NCBI GenBank assembly: GCA_017883385.1
Contig: JADGNQ010000003.1
Coordinates: 62,001-126,000, forward strand
Reading direction: 5' to 3'
Length of the DNA: 64,000 nucleotides
From: Candidatus Sulfotelmatobacter sp.
GTDB taxonomy: Bacteria; Acidobacteriota; Terriglobia; Terriglobales; Acidobacteriaceae
How positions within the stretch are numbered: position 1 is the stretch's first letter; every line of letters starts with the position of its first letter. This document shows positions 51,858 to 60,261 of the stretch, one piece after another. Under the pieces are notes generated by a model. It was not told where the DNA came from and searched no databases. It saw nothing but the letters and a program-made list of their open reading frames with translations. Made by a program: the position numbers and the translations under genes.

Positions 51858-53555
51858 ATGAAGAAGAAATCGGGACTGTGTCACGTTCTGCTTGCGCTTG
51901 TGCTGACGATCGTTCCCTCTGGGTTACTGGCTCAAGCGCAAACGCTCACCTTCGATCTCGTCATCACCAACGGCCACATCATCGACGGCACCGGCTCTCC
52001 CTGGTACTCCGCTGACCTCGGCATCCGCGACGGCAAAATCGCCGCCATCGGCAATCTCACCACCGCCCCCCGTAAACGCACGATCGACGCGGGGGGCAAG
52101 GTCGTAGCGCCCGGTTTCATCGACATGCTCGGCCAGTCGGAACTCACCATTCTCGTTGACCCGCGCCTGCCCTCGAAAATCTACCAGGGCATCACCTCCG
52201 AAATTACCGGAGAAGGCGGCTCCATCGCTCCCCTCAACGACGCCATCATCCAGTCCGACCGCACCGGATATGACCACTACAAGATCACTCCCGACTGGCG
52301 CACCTTCCGCCAATACTTCGCACGCCTCGAAAAACAAGGCATGGGCATCAACCTCGTAAGCTACGTCGGCGCGACGCAAGTCCGCCGCATGGTGCTCGGA
52401 GACGACGACAAGCAGCCCACTCCGGAACAACTGGAGCAGATGAGGGCCCTGGTGCGCGAAGCCATGAAAGACGGGGCCGCGGGTGTCTCCACCTCGCTCG
52501 AATATGCTCCCGCGCCCTATGCCAAGACGGACGAACTGATCGCGCTCGCCGCCGAGGCCGGCAAATCCGGTGGCATCTACTCGACCCACATGCGCGACGA
52601 AAGCAACTCAATCCTCGAAGCCATCGACGAGGCCCTGCGCATTGGCCGCGAAGCCCACATCCCCGTCGAGATTTGGCACATCAAAGTCGCAGGCAAGGCC
52701 AACTGGGGACGCATGCCCGAAGTCGTCGCCAAAATCAACGCCGCGCGCGCCGCAGGAGCCGACGTCACCGCCGACACCTATGCCTACACCGCCTGGTACA
52801 ACGATTTCTCCGCGTTCATCCCGCCCTGGGCCCACGATGGCGGCACCGCCAAACTTGTGGCCCGCCTGAAAGATCCCGCCACGCGCGAGCGCATTCGCAA
52901 AGACATGCTCGCTCCCTCCAAAGATTGGGACAACGAATGGCAGGAGATCCCCGGTCCTGACGCCATCATGATCGGCGCAGTCGAGAACTCGAAGCTACTT
53001 CCGCTGCAAGGCAAGCGCCTCTCTGAGATCGCCAAGCTCTGGAACAAGGATCCCATGGACGCCCTCTTCGATTTTCTGATCGAAGATCCTTCCACCGGTG
53101 TCGCCGTCTTCGGCATGTCGCAGCCCGACGTGACCCTCGCTTTGCAACAGCCATGGGTCGCCATCGATAACGATTCCGAGGGCACCTCGCCCGAAGGAAT
53201 TCTCGGCCAGGCCCATCCTCATCCCCGCGCCTATGGCACCTTCCCACGCATCTTGGCCAAATATGTCCGCGAAGAAAAGGTTCTAACCCTCGAAGATGCC
53301 ATCCGCAAGTTCTCCGCGCTGCCAGCTCAGCGCATGCGCCTGACCGATCGCGGCGTCCTCAAGGCGGGCATGTGGGCCGACGTGGTGATCTTCGATCCCG
53401 CCACCGTGCGTGATCGCGCTACCTTCGATAACCCCAACCAGCTTTCCGAAGGAATGGACTACGTGCTAGTGAACGGTGTCCCGGTGATCGATCAAGGCAA
53501 GATGACGGGCACTCTCCCCGGCAAGGTACTGCGCGGCCCAGGATACGTGCCCTAG
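51858..53555 (+). CDS. Exported D-aminoacylase / N-acyl-D-amino-acid deacylase family amidohydrolase
   Basis: A 565-residue exported metal-dependent hydrolase with a signal peptide (LCHVLLALVLTIVPSGLLAQ). DLVITNGHIIDGTGSPWYSA and DAGGKVVAPGFIDMLGQSEL start the amidohydrolase fold. GVSTSLEYAPAPYAKTDELI, YSTHMRDESNSILEAIDEAL and EIWHIKVAGKANWGR hold likely metal ligands. The motif after PGFID is MLGQSE, where the common form is HxH, so the metal site is of the one-metal D-aminoacylase type. The ATG at 51858 follows GGAGA at the right spacing. Probably removes N-acyl groups from D-amino acids or peptides in the periplasm. Confidence 0.85.
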   Translation: MKKKSGLCHVLLALVLTIVPSGLLAQAQTLTFDLVITNGHIIDGTGSPWYSADLGIRDGKIAAIGNLTTAPRKRTIDAGGKVVAPGFIDMLGQSELTILVDPRLPSKIYQGITSEITGEGGSIAPLNDAIIQSDRTGYDHYKITPDWRTFRQYFARLEKQGMGINLVSYVGATQVRRMVLGDDDKQPTPEQLEQMRALVREAMKDGAAGVSTSLEYAPAPYAKTDELIALAAEAGKSGGIYSTHMRDESNSILEAIDEALRIGREAHIPVEIWHIKVAGKANWGRMPEVVAKINAARAAGADVTADTYAYTAWYNDFSAFIPPWAHDGGTAKLVARLKDPATRERIRKDMLAPSKDWDNEWQEIPGPDAIMIGAVENSKLLPLQGKRLSEIAKLWNKDPMDALFDFLIEDPSTGVAVFGMSQPDVTLALQQPWVAIDNDSEGTSPEGILGQAHPHPRAYGTFPRILAKYVREEKVLTLEDAIRKFSALPAQRMRLTDRGVLKAGMWADVVIFDPATVRDRATFDNPNQLSEGMDYVLVNGVPVIDQGKMTGTLPGKVLRGPGYVP

Positions 53556-53577
53556 GAGTTCGTACTTAGCGGGTGTC

Positions 53578-53699
53578 TCGTATCAGGGGCATGCCTTCAG
53601 GTGTGCCGTAGGCTCCAGCCGCGAAGCGGCGAAAGAATACAGCCCACCGCGCAAGCCGTGGGCTCCATGCGTGGAAATGGCCAAGCCCCAGAGGGGCGA
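53578..53699. repeat. Cluster of TTCA-, GAA- and AGA-loop hairpins
   Basis: CGTATCAGG leader and GGCATGCC-TTCA-GGTGTGCC (53588-53607), GCCGC-GAA-GCGGC (53618-53630), GCCCAC/GTGGGC (53642-53663) and GCCCC-AGA-GGGGC (53687-53699). The second and fourth are followed by GAAAGAA. They lie in the spacer of convergent genes. Confidence 0.75.
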
Positions 53700-53736
53700 A
53701 AGAAGAGTTCATTGCACAGACTCGGCAGAGCAGATC

Positions 53737-56307
53737 TTATTTCGTAGGCTCCGTCTTCAACTGCGCCCGCGTCTCCGGGTTCGACACCTGACCTACGCGT
53801 GGCTCGGCCAGTGTGCCGGTAATGGTGTATCCCGCTTTGCCGTTCTGACTCTTCGCGAGCTTCAGATCGAGCTCGCGCTTCCAAGACGCTGTCCCGTTCA
53901 CCAGAAACTTTCCGCCCACGGAATCCAGCTTAGCGTCTTTGATCTCGATCTTGCCCGCCTGCACTCGCGCCTTTCCGGAGAACCGTATGATCTTCAGCGC
54001 TCCCGCATCTTCTGCGAGCGAGACATGCGGCAAGGCTCCATCCCTGACGTCAAACTGCAGCGTGCCCTCGGCGGTCGTCCAGAATTCCGCCGGGCAGTTT
54101 CCCTTCACTTCGTAGCTCGCATCGGCCGTGCCCGCGATCCATGCCTCATCCTTCGTGTCCGCGAGGCCCGCCAGCGAAACTCCGGTCAGATTTCCGCTGC
54201 CAGTGCAGACCGCCGGCTTCGCCCCAAAGTCCGCCCGCCATTCGCCGCGATGCTTCCCGCCCAGAAAATCCGCGCTCAATTCCGAGATCTGCAGCTTCCC
54301 GCTGTCCAGGTTCACGTTCGCAGAAACGTGAGTCGCCGCCAAACCCGGCGCCAGCAAGTGCTCTGTGGTCACCCGCCCAGACGCTCGCAGACTCGCCAGG
54401 AACGGTGTTCCAGCCTGCGCACCCGATTCCAGCACCCGGTACCACGGCCTTTCCTTCGGATGCGGGCTCACCCACTCCCGCAGTTCCCCCAACGCAATCT
54501 GGTTCGCACTCAGGTTGAAATGCACCTGGCAGGCGTCCGGAGTCCCGCACCCCCGCGGCATTTCCAGCGAGCCGGTCCACGATATGTCAGCCGCCTGCGC
54601 ACTCAACTTTTCGGCGCGCACCTCGTCAGCGGAAAGCTTCAAGTCGGCCGCGGAAATCTCGACCGCCCCGCCCGCCCCTCGAACCGCGATGCGAACGTTC
54701 CGCAACTTCGCGGTCCCCGTAACTTGCGGCCCGGAGAACCCCGAGGCACCCCCGTTGTTCCGCCCGGCCCACGATCCCACAATCTGAAGATCGACCTGCG
54801 CCGTACCTTCCGTAGCAGACTGCAATGACGGGAGCCCCGCCATTCGCGCCACACGTAAAGTCTTCGCAATCTCGGCCTCGCCTGTGACCGAAATGTCATA
54901 ACCCACCCGGCTCACCCATCCGCGAACGGCCGGCCCAACGGCTCGTCCAATGGCAACAGGGAAGGGTCCGAATTCGATATGTGCACCCTCGGGAAACCGC
55001 ATCCCCGCCTGACTCTTGCGCAGCGCCTGCCTCCACGCCAGGCCTCCCGCCGACTCGCCATTCGTCAGCACAAACGGAATCGTCTCGGGTCCAATCTCCG
55101 CCTTGTTCACCGCGGACCTCAGCCGAAAGTCAGCGATTTCTCCCCGGCCCTTTACTTGCACCTGCGCCGCCTTCCGCTCGATCGTGAAGTTCCCGCTCAG
55201 GGTTCCGCCCGCAACCAGATCCTCAGGCAGATTCTTCTTTGCCCGCTGGACCATGCCCACCAAGGCGCTCGCAGGCACATCGTCGGCCATCAGCACGAGC
55301 TCATAGTCCCTGCTCCCGGCAAGCACCATGTCTCCCTTCAACTTGATCGTTCCACTTCCCACCGGTGCGTCGCAGACAAGATCGCGGAACGCGTGGCTCG
55401 TCGAGCTGTATTGTCCCTCGCAGTGGCCGGCAAGAATCAGAGGTTGGCCGCTCGCGATGTCGTATCGCCGAAAATCCTGAATGGAAGCGTCGCTCGTAAT
55501 CTGTAGCTTCGCCGGAGTCCCAGTCAGCGTCACATCGAGCTGCGCTCCTCCGCGCCAGCCCTGGTCGTTTCCCGTGAAGAGTTTTGTGAGTTGGCCGAGC
55601 TGAGCCCGGTTCCACTCCATGCTGAACTGCAATGGCGTTTCGCCAAGCGTTGCCGCGCGCTGCCATGTGCCATTCACCTGCAGCGTGCCCGTGTCGTTCA
55701 AATTCAAATCGGTGCGGACCGGTTGGGCTTTCAACCGCACGCCCCAGGCATTTTCCGAATCCTGCCAGAGCGAGAAGTCCGCGTTGGTCAGCGCGTAGGG
55801 TTTCTTCTCCGGCCCGTTCTTGAAGTTGATTCGCGCAGACGTCGCCGCGATGTAGGGGAATGCCGGCCGCGGCTCTGACTTCGCCTTTCCTGTTGGCGCC
55901 AGAGGCATGTGCGCCGTGCGCTCCAGCAGCGCCTCCAGATTCCAGCGCCCGTTCGCGCCATGCACCAGGTTCAGACTGGGCTCCGTCAGGTCCAGCCGTG
56001 CAATTTCAAGCCGCCCCCGCACCAGCGAAGTCAGACGAAGATTCGCCGTCACTTCACTCGCCCGCAGCATGGGTTCTGCTCCGAACGCCGGATCGTCGTA
56101 CACCACCAGATTTTCCAGGTCGAATCCCGGCCGCGGCAGCAGCCGAAGGTGAACCGAGCCGATGTCCACAGAGCGCCCGACTCCCGCACTGATGGATGAC
56201 ACAATTCGTGATTTCAAACGGGAGGCGCCCGGCCGAAGGAGAAACAGCAGCAGCAGGATCAGTGCCGCCACACCTGCTATGCGCCACTTGGAGGATAAAA
56301 GCTTCAC
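53737..56307 (-). CDS. AsmA-like envelope protein
   Basis: An 856-residue protein with one N-terminal membrane helix (WRIAGVAALILLLLFLLRPG). A long beta-rich periplasmic chain follows. The AsmA start is clear (SVDIGSVHLRLLPRPGFDLE, NLVVYDDPAFGAEPMLRASE, GRLEIARLDLTEPSLNLVHG), and the C-terminal part repeats the pattern (GVSLAGLADTKDEAWIAGTA). AsmA-like proteins form lipid-conducting bridges or affect outer-membrane assembly. Starts with GTG, 28 bases after lepB1. Together with the MCE operon it gives this genome two lipid-transport routes. Confidence 0.88.
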   Translation of the reverse strand: MKLLSSKWRIAGVAALILLLLFLLRPGASRLKSRIVSSISAGVGRSVDIGSVHLRLLPRPGFDLENLVVYDDPAFGAEPMLRASEVTANLRLTSLVRGRLEIARLDLTEPSLNLVHGANGRWNLEALLERTAHMPLAPTGKAKSEPRPAFPYIAATSARINFKNGPEKKPYALTNADFSLWQDSENAWGVRLKAQPVRTDLNLNDTGTLQVNGTWQRAATLGETPLQFSMEWNRAQLGQLTKLFTGNDQGWRGGAQLDVTLTGTPAKLQITSDASIQDFRRYDIASGQPLILAGHCEGQYSSTSHAFRDLVCDAPVGSGTIKLKGDMVLAGSRDYELVLMADDVPASALVGMVQRAKKNLPEDLVAGGTLSGNFTIERKAAQVQVKGRGEIADFRLRSAVNKAEIGPETIPFVLTNGESAGGLAWRQALRKSQAGMRFPEGAHIEFGPFPVAIGRAVGPAVRGWVSRVGYDISVTGEAEIAKTLRVARMAGLPSLQSATEGTAQVDLQIVGSWAGRNNGGASGFSGPQVTGTAKLRNVRIAVRGAGGAVEISAADLKLSADEVRAEKLSAQAADISWTGSLEMPRGCGTPDACQVHFNLSANQIALGELREWVSPHPKERPWYRVLESGAQAGTPFLASLRASGRVTTEHLLAPGLAATHVSANVNLDSGKLQISELSADFLGGKHRGEWRADFGAKPAVCTGSGNLTGVSLAGLADTKDEAWIAGTADASYEVKGNCPAEFWTTAEGTLQFDVRDGALPHVSLAEDAGALKIIRFSGKARVQAGKIEIKDAKLDSVGGKFLVNGTASWKRELDLKLAKSQNGKAGYTITGTLAEPRVGQVSNPETRAQLKTEPTK

Positions 56308-56335
56308 CGCGCCCTCACCCGACCTTCGAGGGGCC

Positions 56336-57124
56336 TCATTTTACAACCTGTAGCGTCCGCTTCCAGCGCGTCTCATCGAAGAAGTGCAACACCACCTTGC
56401 CCAGAAACAAAATCCGGTCGCTCCATGCCGTCTTGCGATATTGATTGTCCGGCGTCTCAAACGACCAGTAGATGAACATGGGGCGCCCGATGACGTTCTG
56501 CTTGGGTATGAAGCCCCAGTACCGGCTGTCCAGGCTCACTCTGCGATGGTCCCCCATGGCGAAGTAGTGGTCCGGCGGCACCACGATGTCATCCCCTTGA
56601 ATGTAGGACTGCGAATCTACCATCCAGTTGGGATAGACGTTCGGGTCATCCGTAGGCGGCACGGCGGGAAAGTTGTTGCGATAAGGATCGACCGTTTCCT
56701 TTTCGAGTTCGTCGTGGAATACATAGGGTTCATCCAGCGCGACCCCGTTGCGATAGACAACGCCGTTGCGCAGGTGAATTCGGTCTCCGGGCAGCCCCAT
56801 AATCCGCTTCACCACATAAAGTCCCGGTTCGGCCGGCGACAGAAACACAACAATGTCCCGGAAGTGCACATCCCGGTAGGGAAGCAGCGGCCCCACCCAC
56901 GAGCTCCTGGGCGCAAACTGAATGCGGTTCACGAACACGTGATCCCCGATCAGCAGCGTGTTCTCCATCGAACTCGAAGGAATCTCAAATGCCTGCAGCA
57001 CAAATGTGATGATGAACAGCCCCGTTACCAGCACCGCTGCCAGCGACGACAGAAACTCAACCGTAGTTTCCTTCGGTTTCTCGTCCGCGCCGTTTTCTTC
57101 TACGTTATTTTCTTTCTTCGCCAC
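56336..57124 (-). CDS. lepB: Signal peptidase I (first copy)
   Basis: A 262-residue membrane protease that removes signal peptides. A membrane anchor (AAVLVTGLFIITFVLQAF) is followed by catalytic Ser52 (IPSSSMENTL) and Lys106 (YVVKRIMGLPGD). The last conserved box reads MGDHRRVSLDSRYWG, with His in place of the usual Asn. The N-terminus has a charged leader (KKENNVEENGADEKPKE). Starts with GTG. A second lepB lies upstream, behind a repeat-filled spacer. Confidence 0.93.
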   Translation of the reverse strand: MAKKENNVEENGADEKPKETTVEFLSSLAAVLVTGLFIITFVLQAFEIPSSSMENTLLIGDHVFVNRIQFAPRSSWVGPLLPYRDVHFRDIVVFLSPAEPGLYVVKRIMGLPGDRIHLRNGVVYRNGVALDEPYVFHDELEKETVDPYRNNFPAVPPTDDPNVYPNWMVDSQSYIQGDDIVVPPDHYFAMGDHRRVSLDSRYWGFIPKQNVIGRPMFIYWSFETPDNQYRKTAWSDRILFLGKVVLHFFDETRWKRTLQVVK

Positions 57125-57176
57125 TATAGTTTCTTCCGTACTATGAGTTCTTCCGTGTGCCGATGATTCGTATCAG

Positions 57177-57196
57177 GGCGCGCCTTCAGGCGCGCC
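57177..57196. repeat. TTCA-loop hairpin with TCGTATCAGG leader
   Basis: GGCGCGCC, TTCA, GGCGCGCC, preceded by GATTCGTATCAG and followed by GTAG. Same leader as four other copies, different stem. Confidence 0.8.
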
Positions 57197-57295
57197 GTAG
57201 ACCCAGCCTCTCAAAATCGCCTTTAGGCGCGCAACCCCGTCCCGTCAGCCGCTCGCCCGTCCCGCAAATCGTTTTGGGAAGGGCACGGCTTCCAG

Positions 57296-57414
57296 AGGTT
57301 GCGGAAAAACGCACGATTCGTATCAGGCTATGCCTTCAGGCATAGCGTAAATGCTGACGAATCAATCACGCCTTCAGGCGCTGCGCGCGCGGAATGCGAC
57401 TTTTTCCGCACCCT
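57296..57414. mobile_element. Miniature inverted-repeat element, copy B
   Basis: A 119-bp element with ends AGGTTGCGGAAAAACG and (reverse complement of the right end) AGGGTGCGGAAAAAGTCG. CTTCCAG flanks it on both sides (57289-57295 and 57415-57421). Inside are GATTCG/CGAATC, CTATGCC-TTCA-GGCATAG (57328-57345) and CGCC-TTCA-GGCG (57369-57380). Removing it restores GGCACGGC-TTCCA-GCCATGCC, a TTCA-family hairpin. It matches copy A at 40.6 kb along nearly its whole length. Confidence 0.75.
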
Positions 57415-57520
57415 CTTCCAGCCATGCCGCTAAAGTCCAAAAAACATTTGGGCTTTAGCCCCTGAGGGAAATCGCCAGCCCTGACCTGCTCCTCACGCCA
57501 CTCCCGCCGCCTCAAACTAC

Positions 57521-58417
57521 TCAGTGTATCAGCCGCAGAGTCCGGTTCCAGCGCGTGATCTGAAAGATGTGCGTCACCGCATACGCGATGTGATACAACC
57601 TGCCCGTAAGAGACATCGTTGCGCTCTGGTCCCAGTCCTGCACCGACCAGTAGATCAACAGCGGCCGCCCGATAATATTTTCCCGCGGCACGAAACCCCA
57701 ATACCGGCTGTCCTGGCTGTCGTCGCGGTTGTCGCCCATCACGAAGTAGTGCCCCTCCGGAACAATCAGCTGGCCGTCCTCCACCAGTTTCCGCATCTCC
57801 AGCCACCACTTTCCTTCCAACCCGAGCGCTGGGATATCCACCCGCGGAAAATTGTCGCGAAACATGCTGCTCGGATCGCGGCTGTTCGGCGGCTCCAGAA
57901 ACCGCACGTAAGGTTCGTCGATGGGCTTGCCGTTGATCAGCACCCTCTTGCTGACCATCCGCAAGTGGTCCCCGGGCACTCCGATCACCCGTTTCACGAA
58001 ATGCTGCGTCGGATCCACCGGATAGTGAAACACGATGATGTCGCCCCGCGCGATCTTCTGGTACGGCATCAGATGATCGCCCAGCCCGTGTCCCCCATAA
58101 CAAAGCTTGTTCACCAGCAGGTAATCGCCCACCAGCAGGGTGTTCTCCATCGATTGTGAGGGAATCTGGAATGCCTGCACGATGAAGGTGATCACGAAAA
58201 CTGCGATCACGACCGTGCCCATCAGCGACTGCACCGAGCCGATCACGTCGCTTCCGAGTGTGGTCACGATGCGCCGGTTTGGCGCAGCGGGAGGAAGATC
58301 GGCGGACGCGACCGGGAGTTGCGGCGACCCGCCGGTACCGTCTGGCGCGCCGACTGGCATCTCTGGCGAGCCGATCGGGCCGTCCGGCGAAGCGAGGGGC
58401 TGGTTTGGCGAATCCAT
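57521..58417 (-). CDS. lepB: Signal peptidase I (second copy) with repeat-rich N-terminus
   Basis: A 298-residue signal peptidase. Anchor helix TVVIAVFVITFIVQAFQ, Ser89 (IPSQSMENTL), Lys142 (FVKRVIGVPGD) and the standard MGDNRDDSQDSRYWG are all present. Before the anchor is a 45-residue Pro/Gly/Ser-rich leader made of about six imperfect heptads (PLASPDG, PIGSPEM, PVGAPDG, TGGSPQL, PVASADL). This is the more canonical of the two copies. It starts 5 bases after the rnc stop, so it is co-transcribed with rnc. Confidence 0.93.
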   Translation of the reverse strand: MDSPNQPLASPDGPIGSPEMPVGAPDGTGGSPQLPVASADLPPAAPNRRIVTTLGSDVIGSVQSLMGTVVIAVFVITFIVQAFQIPSQSMENTLLVGDYLLVNKLCYGGHGLGDHLMPYQKIARGDIIVFHYPVDPTQHFVKRVIGVPGDHLRMVSKRVLINGKPIDEPYVRFLEPPNSRDPSSMFRDNFPRVDIPALGLEGKWWLEMRKLVEDGQLIVPEGHYFVMGDNRDDSQDSRYWGFVPRENIIGRPLLIYWSVQDWDQSATMSLTGRLYHIAYAVTHIFQITRWNRTLRLIH

Positions 58418-58422
58418 GAAAT

Positions 58423-59256
58423 CTACTTGTCTGCCGGATGCAAGTCTGCCCGGTGCCGATCTGCGGAATGAACTCCCCGCGCCGCTGCCTTCGGTTCCGC
58501 CGCCTTCGGTCGCGTGGCCAGGAACGTCAGCAGTTGCCGCGCCGCATCTTGCTCCGCCCTCTTCTTGGTCAAGCCCTGCGCGCGTCCCACGAATTCCGCG
58601 TCCTTGCCGTTCTTCGTATTCAGACGCGCCTCGACCGTAAACGTCTTGCTGTGCTCCGGCCCAGCCTCTTCCACCAGCACATACGCTGGCTGCGACAAAC
58701 CCAGGCTCTGCACCGCTTCCTGCAGGGCAGACTTGAAATCCGTCACCGGCAGGGTACCGCCTCCACGCTCCATGTGCTCCAGTGCCGGAGAAATCACATT
58801 GCGCAGTACGAACTCCCGCGCCGCCTCAAGCCCACCATCTAGATAGATCGCCGCCAGGATTGCCTCGAGCGCATCCACCAGTAACGCCGTCTTGCCCCGC
58901 CCTCCGCTCTTTTCCTCGCCTCTCCCCAGTCGCAGGTAGTGGCCTAGTTCCAGTTGCTGCGCCACCCTGATCAAATGTCTTTCACTCACCAGATGCGCCC
59001 GCAGCTTCGAGAGTTCGCCTTCCCGGAACTGCGGAAACCTCTGGAACAGTTCTTCGCTGGTGACCAGCGCCAGTACCGCATCTCCCAGGAATTCCAGTTG
59101 CTCGTTGTCGCTGACCTTATACTTGCTCTCGCCCGCCTGCTGCGCTTCCTGCTCCCGCGCCTGCGAGCTGTGCGTCACCGCCTGCTCGATCACCGCCCGC
59201 CGCCGGAAATGGTAGCCCAGCCCCTCTTCCAGCGCCGAGATTTCCCGCTCCTTCAA
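58423..59256 (-). CDS. rnc: Ribonuclease III
   Basis: A 277-residue double-strand-specific RNase. The catalytic motif NEQLEFLGDAVLALVTSEEL and the second metal site DALEAILAAIYLDGG are present. The double-stranded RNA-binding domain (DFKSALQEAVQSLGLSQPAY, FTVEARLNTKNGKDAEFVGR, GLTKKRAEQDAARQLL) is complete. A 30-residue charged tail (HSADRHRADLHPADK) is extra. The frame starts with TTG at 59256. With many hairpins between genes here, RNase III is a plausible processing enzyme, though nothing shows that directly. Confidence 0.95.
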   Translation of the reverse strand: MKEREISALEEGLGYHFRRRAVIEQAVTHSSQAREQEAQQAGESKYKVSDNEQLEFLGDAVLALVTSEELFQRFPQFREGELSKLRAHLVSERHLIRVAQQLELGHYLRLGRGEEKSGGRGKTALLVDALEAILAAIYLDGGLEAAREFVLRNVISPALEHMERGGGTLPVTDFKSALQEAVQSLGLSQPAYVLVEEAGPEHSKTFTVEARLNTKNGKDAEFVGRAQGLTKKRAEQDAARQLLTFLATRPKAAEPKAAARGVHSADRHRADLHPADK

Positions 59257-59265
59257 ACCCAGCTC

Positions 59266-60123
59266 CTAGTTCTTCGCAGGTGTGGCCGTCTGCCCCGGTG
59301 CCGTGCCGCTGCTCAGCTTCGTCAGCCGGTCTTTTTCATCGCGCGCCGCTTTGCCGGCAGCCGAGTCTGGCCGGTCCTTCGTGAGATCCACCGCCTGGTC
59401 GGCGTATTTCAACGCTTCTGGAATCTTGTTCTGCATGTCCAGTGCGACCGCCAGCCGGAAGATTGCGATCGGATCCGGCTGCTGCGGAAGTGCGTCAATC
59501 GACTTCCGTAGACTCGTCTCCGCATCCGGCCAATTCTTCGCATTAAACGACAGCGTACCTAGAATCGCGTACGCTTCTGACTTCAGGTAGCCCTTGTACG
59601 CGTCGAGTCTGTCCTGCGGTATGCCCGCTGTCGGGATGTCCGTATCCACGGTCACCAGGGCGCGTTCTGCATCTTTCCTTGCTTCCGCCAACCGCTGATC
59701 CTTGTCCAGATCCGTTTCCCGCGTCCGCTCCGCCAGAACCTGTGCCACTCCCAGCAGCGCCTCGGGAGAGTCGGGATCATAGGTGAGGATCTTCTTCGCC
59801 ATGTCCATCATCTTGTCCGCGTTGTTGGCCTGCTGATACAAGTTCATTGCCGCAGAATAAAGAATGGGCCGCAATTCGCTGTCCGGAAATTTGACGGCGA
59901 AGTCGTCGGCTGCCTTTTCCTCCGCCACCGGATCGGTCAACGCCTTGGCCGCGTTGTACGCGGCATACTCTGGCTGAGTCTTTGCCGCTGCCGGACGCTT
60001 CCCCTGTGGCGCCCCCGCAGCCTGCGCCGCCGGTGCATTCTGCGCCGCCGGCTTATCGTTGCCCTGCCCAAAACTCCACGCACACATTCCCAGCACTGCG
60101 ACCACGATCGCTGTTTTCTTCAT
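59266..60123 (-). CDS. Exported TPR protein
   Basis: A 285-residue protein with a signal peptide (MKKTAIVVAVLGMCAWSFGQ), an Ala/Pro/Gln-rich linker (to about 50) and tetratricopeptide-like repeats (about 60-265: LYSAAMNLYQQANNADKMMD, PEALLGVAQVLAERTRETDL, SEAYAILGTLSFNAKNWPDA). The stop is 9 bases before rnc, so it is likely in the same transcript. Probably a periplasmic scaffold. Function unknown. Confidence 0.82.
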   Translation of the reverse strand: MKKTAIVVAVLGMCAWSFGQGNDKPAAQNAPAAQAAGAPQGKRPAAAKTQPEYAAYNAAKALTDPVAEEKAADDFAVKFPDSELRPILYSAAMNLYQQANNADKMMDMAKKILTYDPDSPEALLGVAQVLAERTRETDLDKDQRLAEARKDAERALVTVDTDIPTAGIPQDRLDAYKGYLKSEAYAILGTLSFNAKNWPDAETSLRKSIDALPQQPDPIAIFRLAVALDMQNKIPEALKYADQAVDLTKDRPDSAAGKAARDEKDRLTKLSSGTAPGQTATPAKN

Positions 60124-60261
60124 TACCCTTCACCTCGGCTCGAAGCCGGTCTGATTTCAAAGCACTCTTGAATCCCTGCCAGATTTCTCAACCGTGCATT
60201 CTATCGCGGCGACCTTCCATCCTTTGCTGAAAGCAGTAACTCGCAGCTCATAGCTCATAGC

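Larger units (their letters stand above)
57125..57520. other. Repeat-filled spacer between the two signal peptidase genes
   Basis: No gene is supported. It holds the TTCA-loop hairpin at 57177-57196, a CGCC-TTTA-GGCG segment near 57209, the interrupted GGCACGGC hairpin near 57282-57428, the miniature element copy B inside it, and GCTAAAG/CTTTAGC near 57428-57458. Confidence 0.7.

Noticed and set aside
53671-54828. 385-codon plus-strand frame
   Set aside because: Antisense to the AsmA-like gene, rich in Arg, Pro and Ser as expected of a shadow frame.
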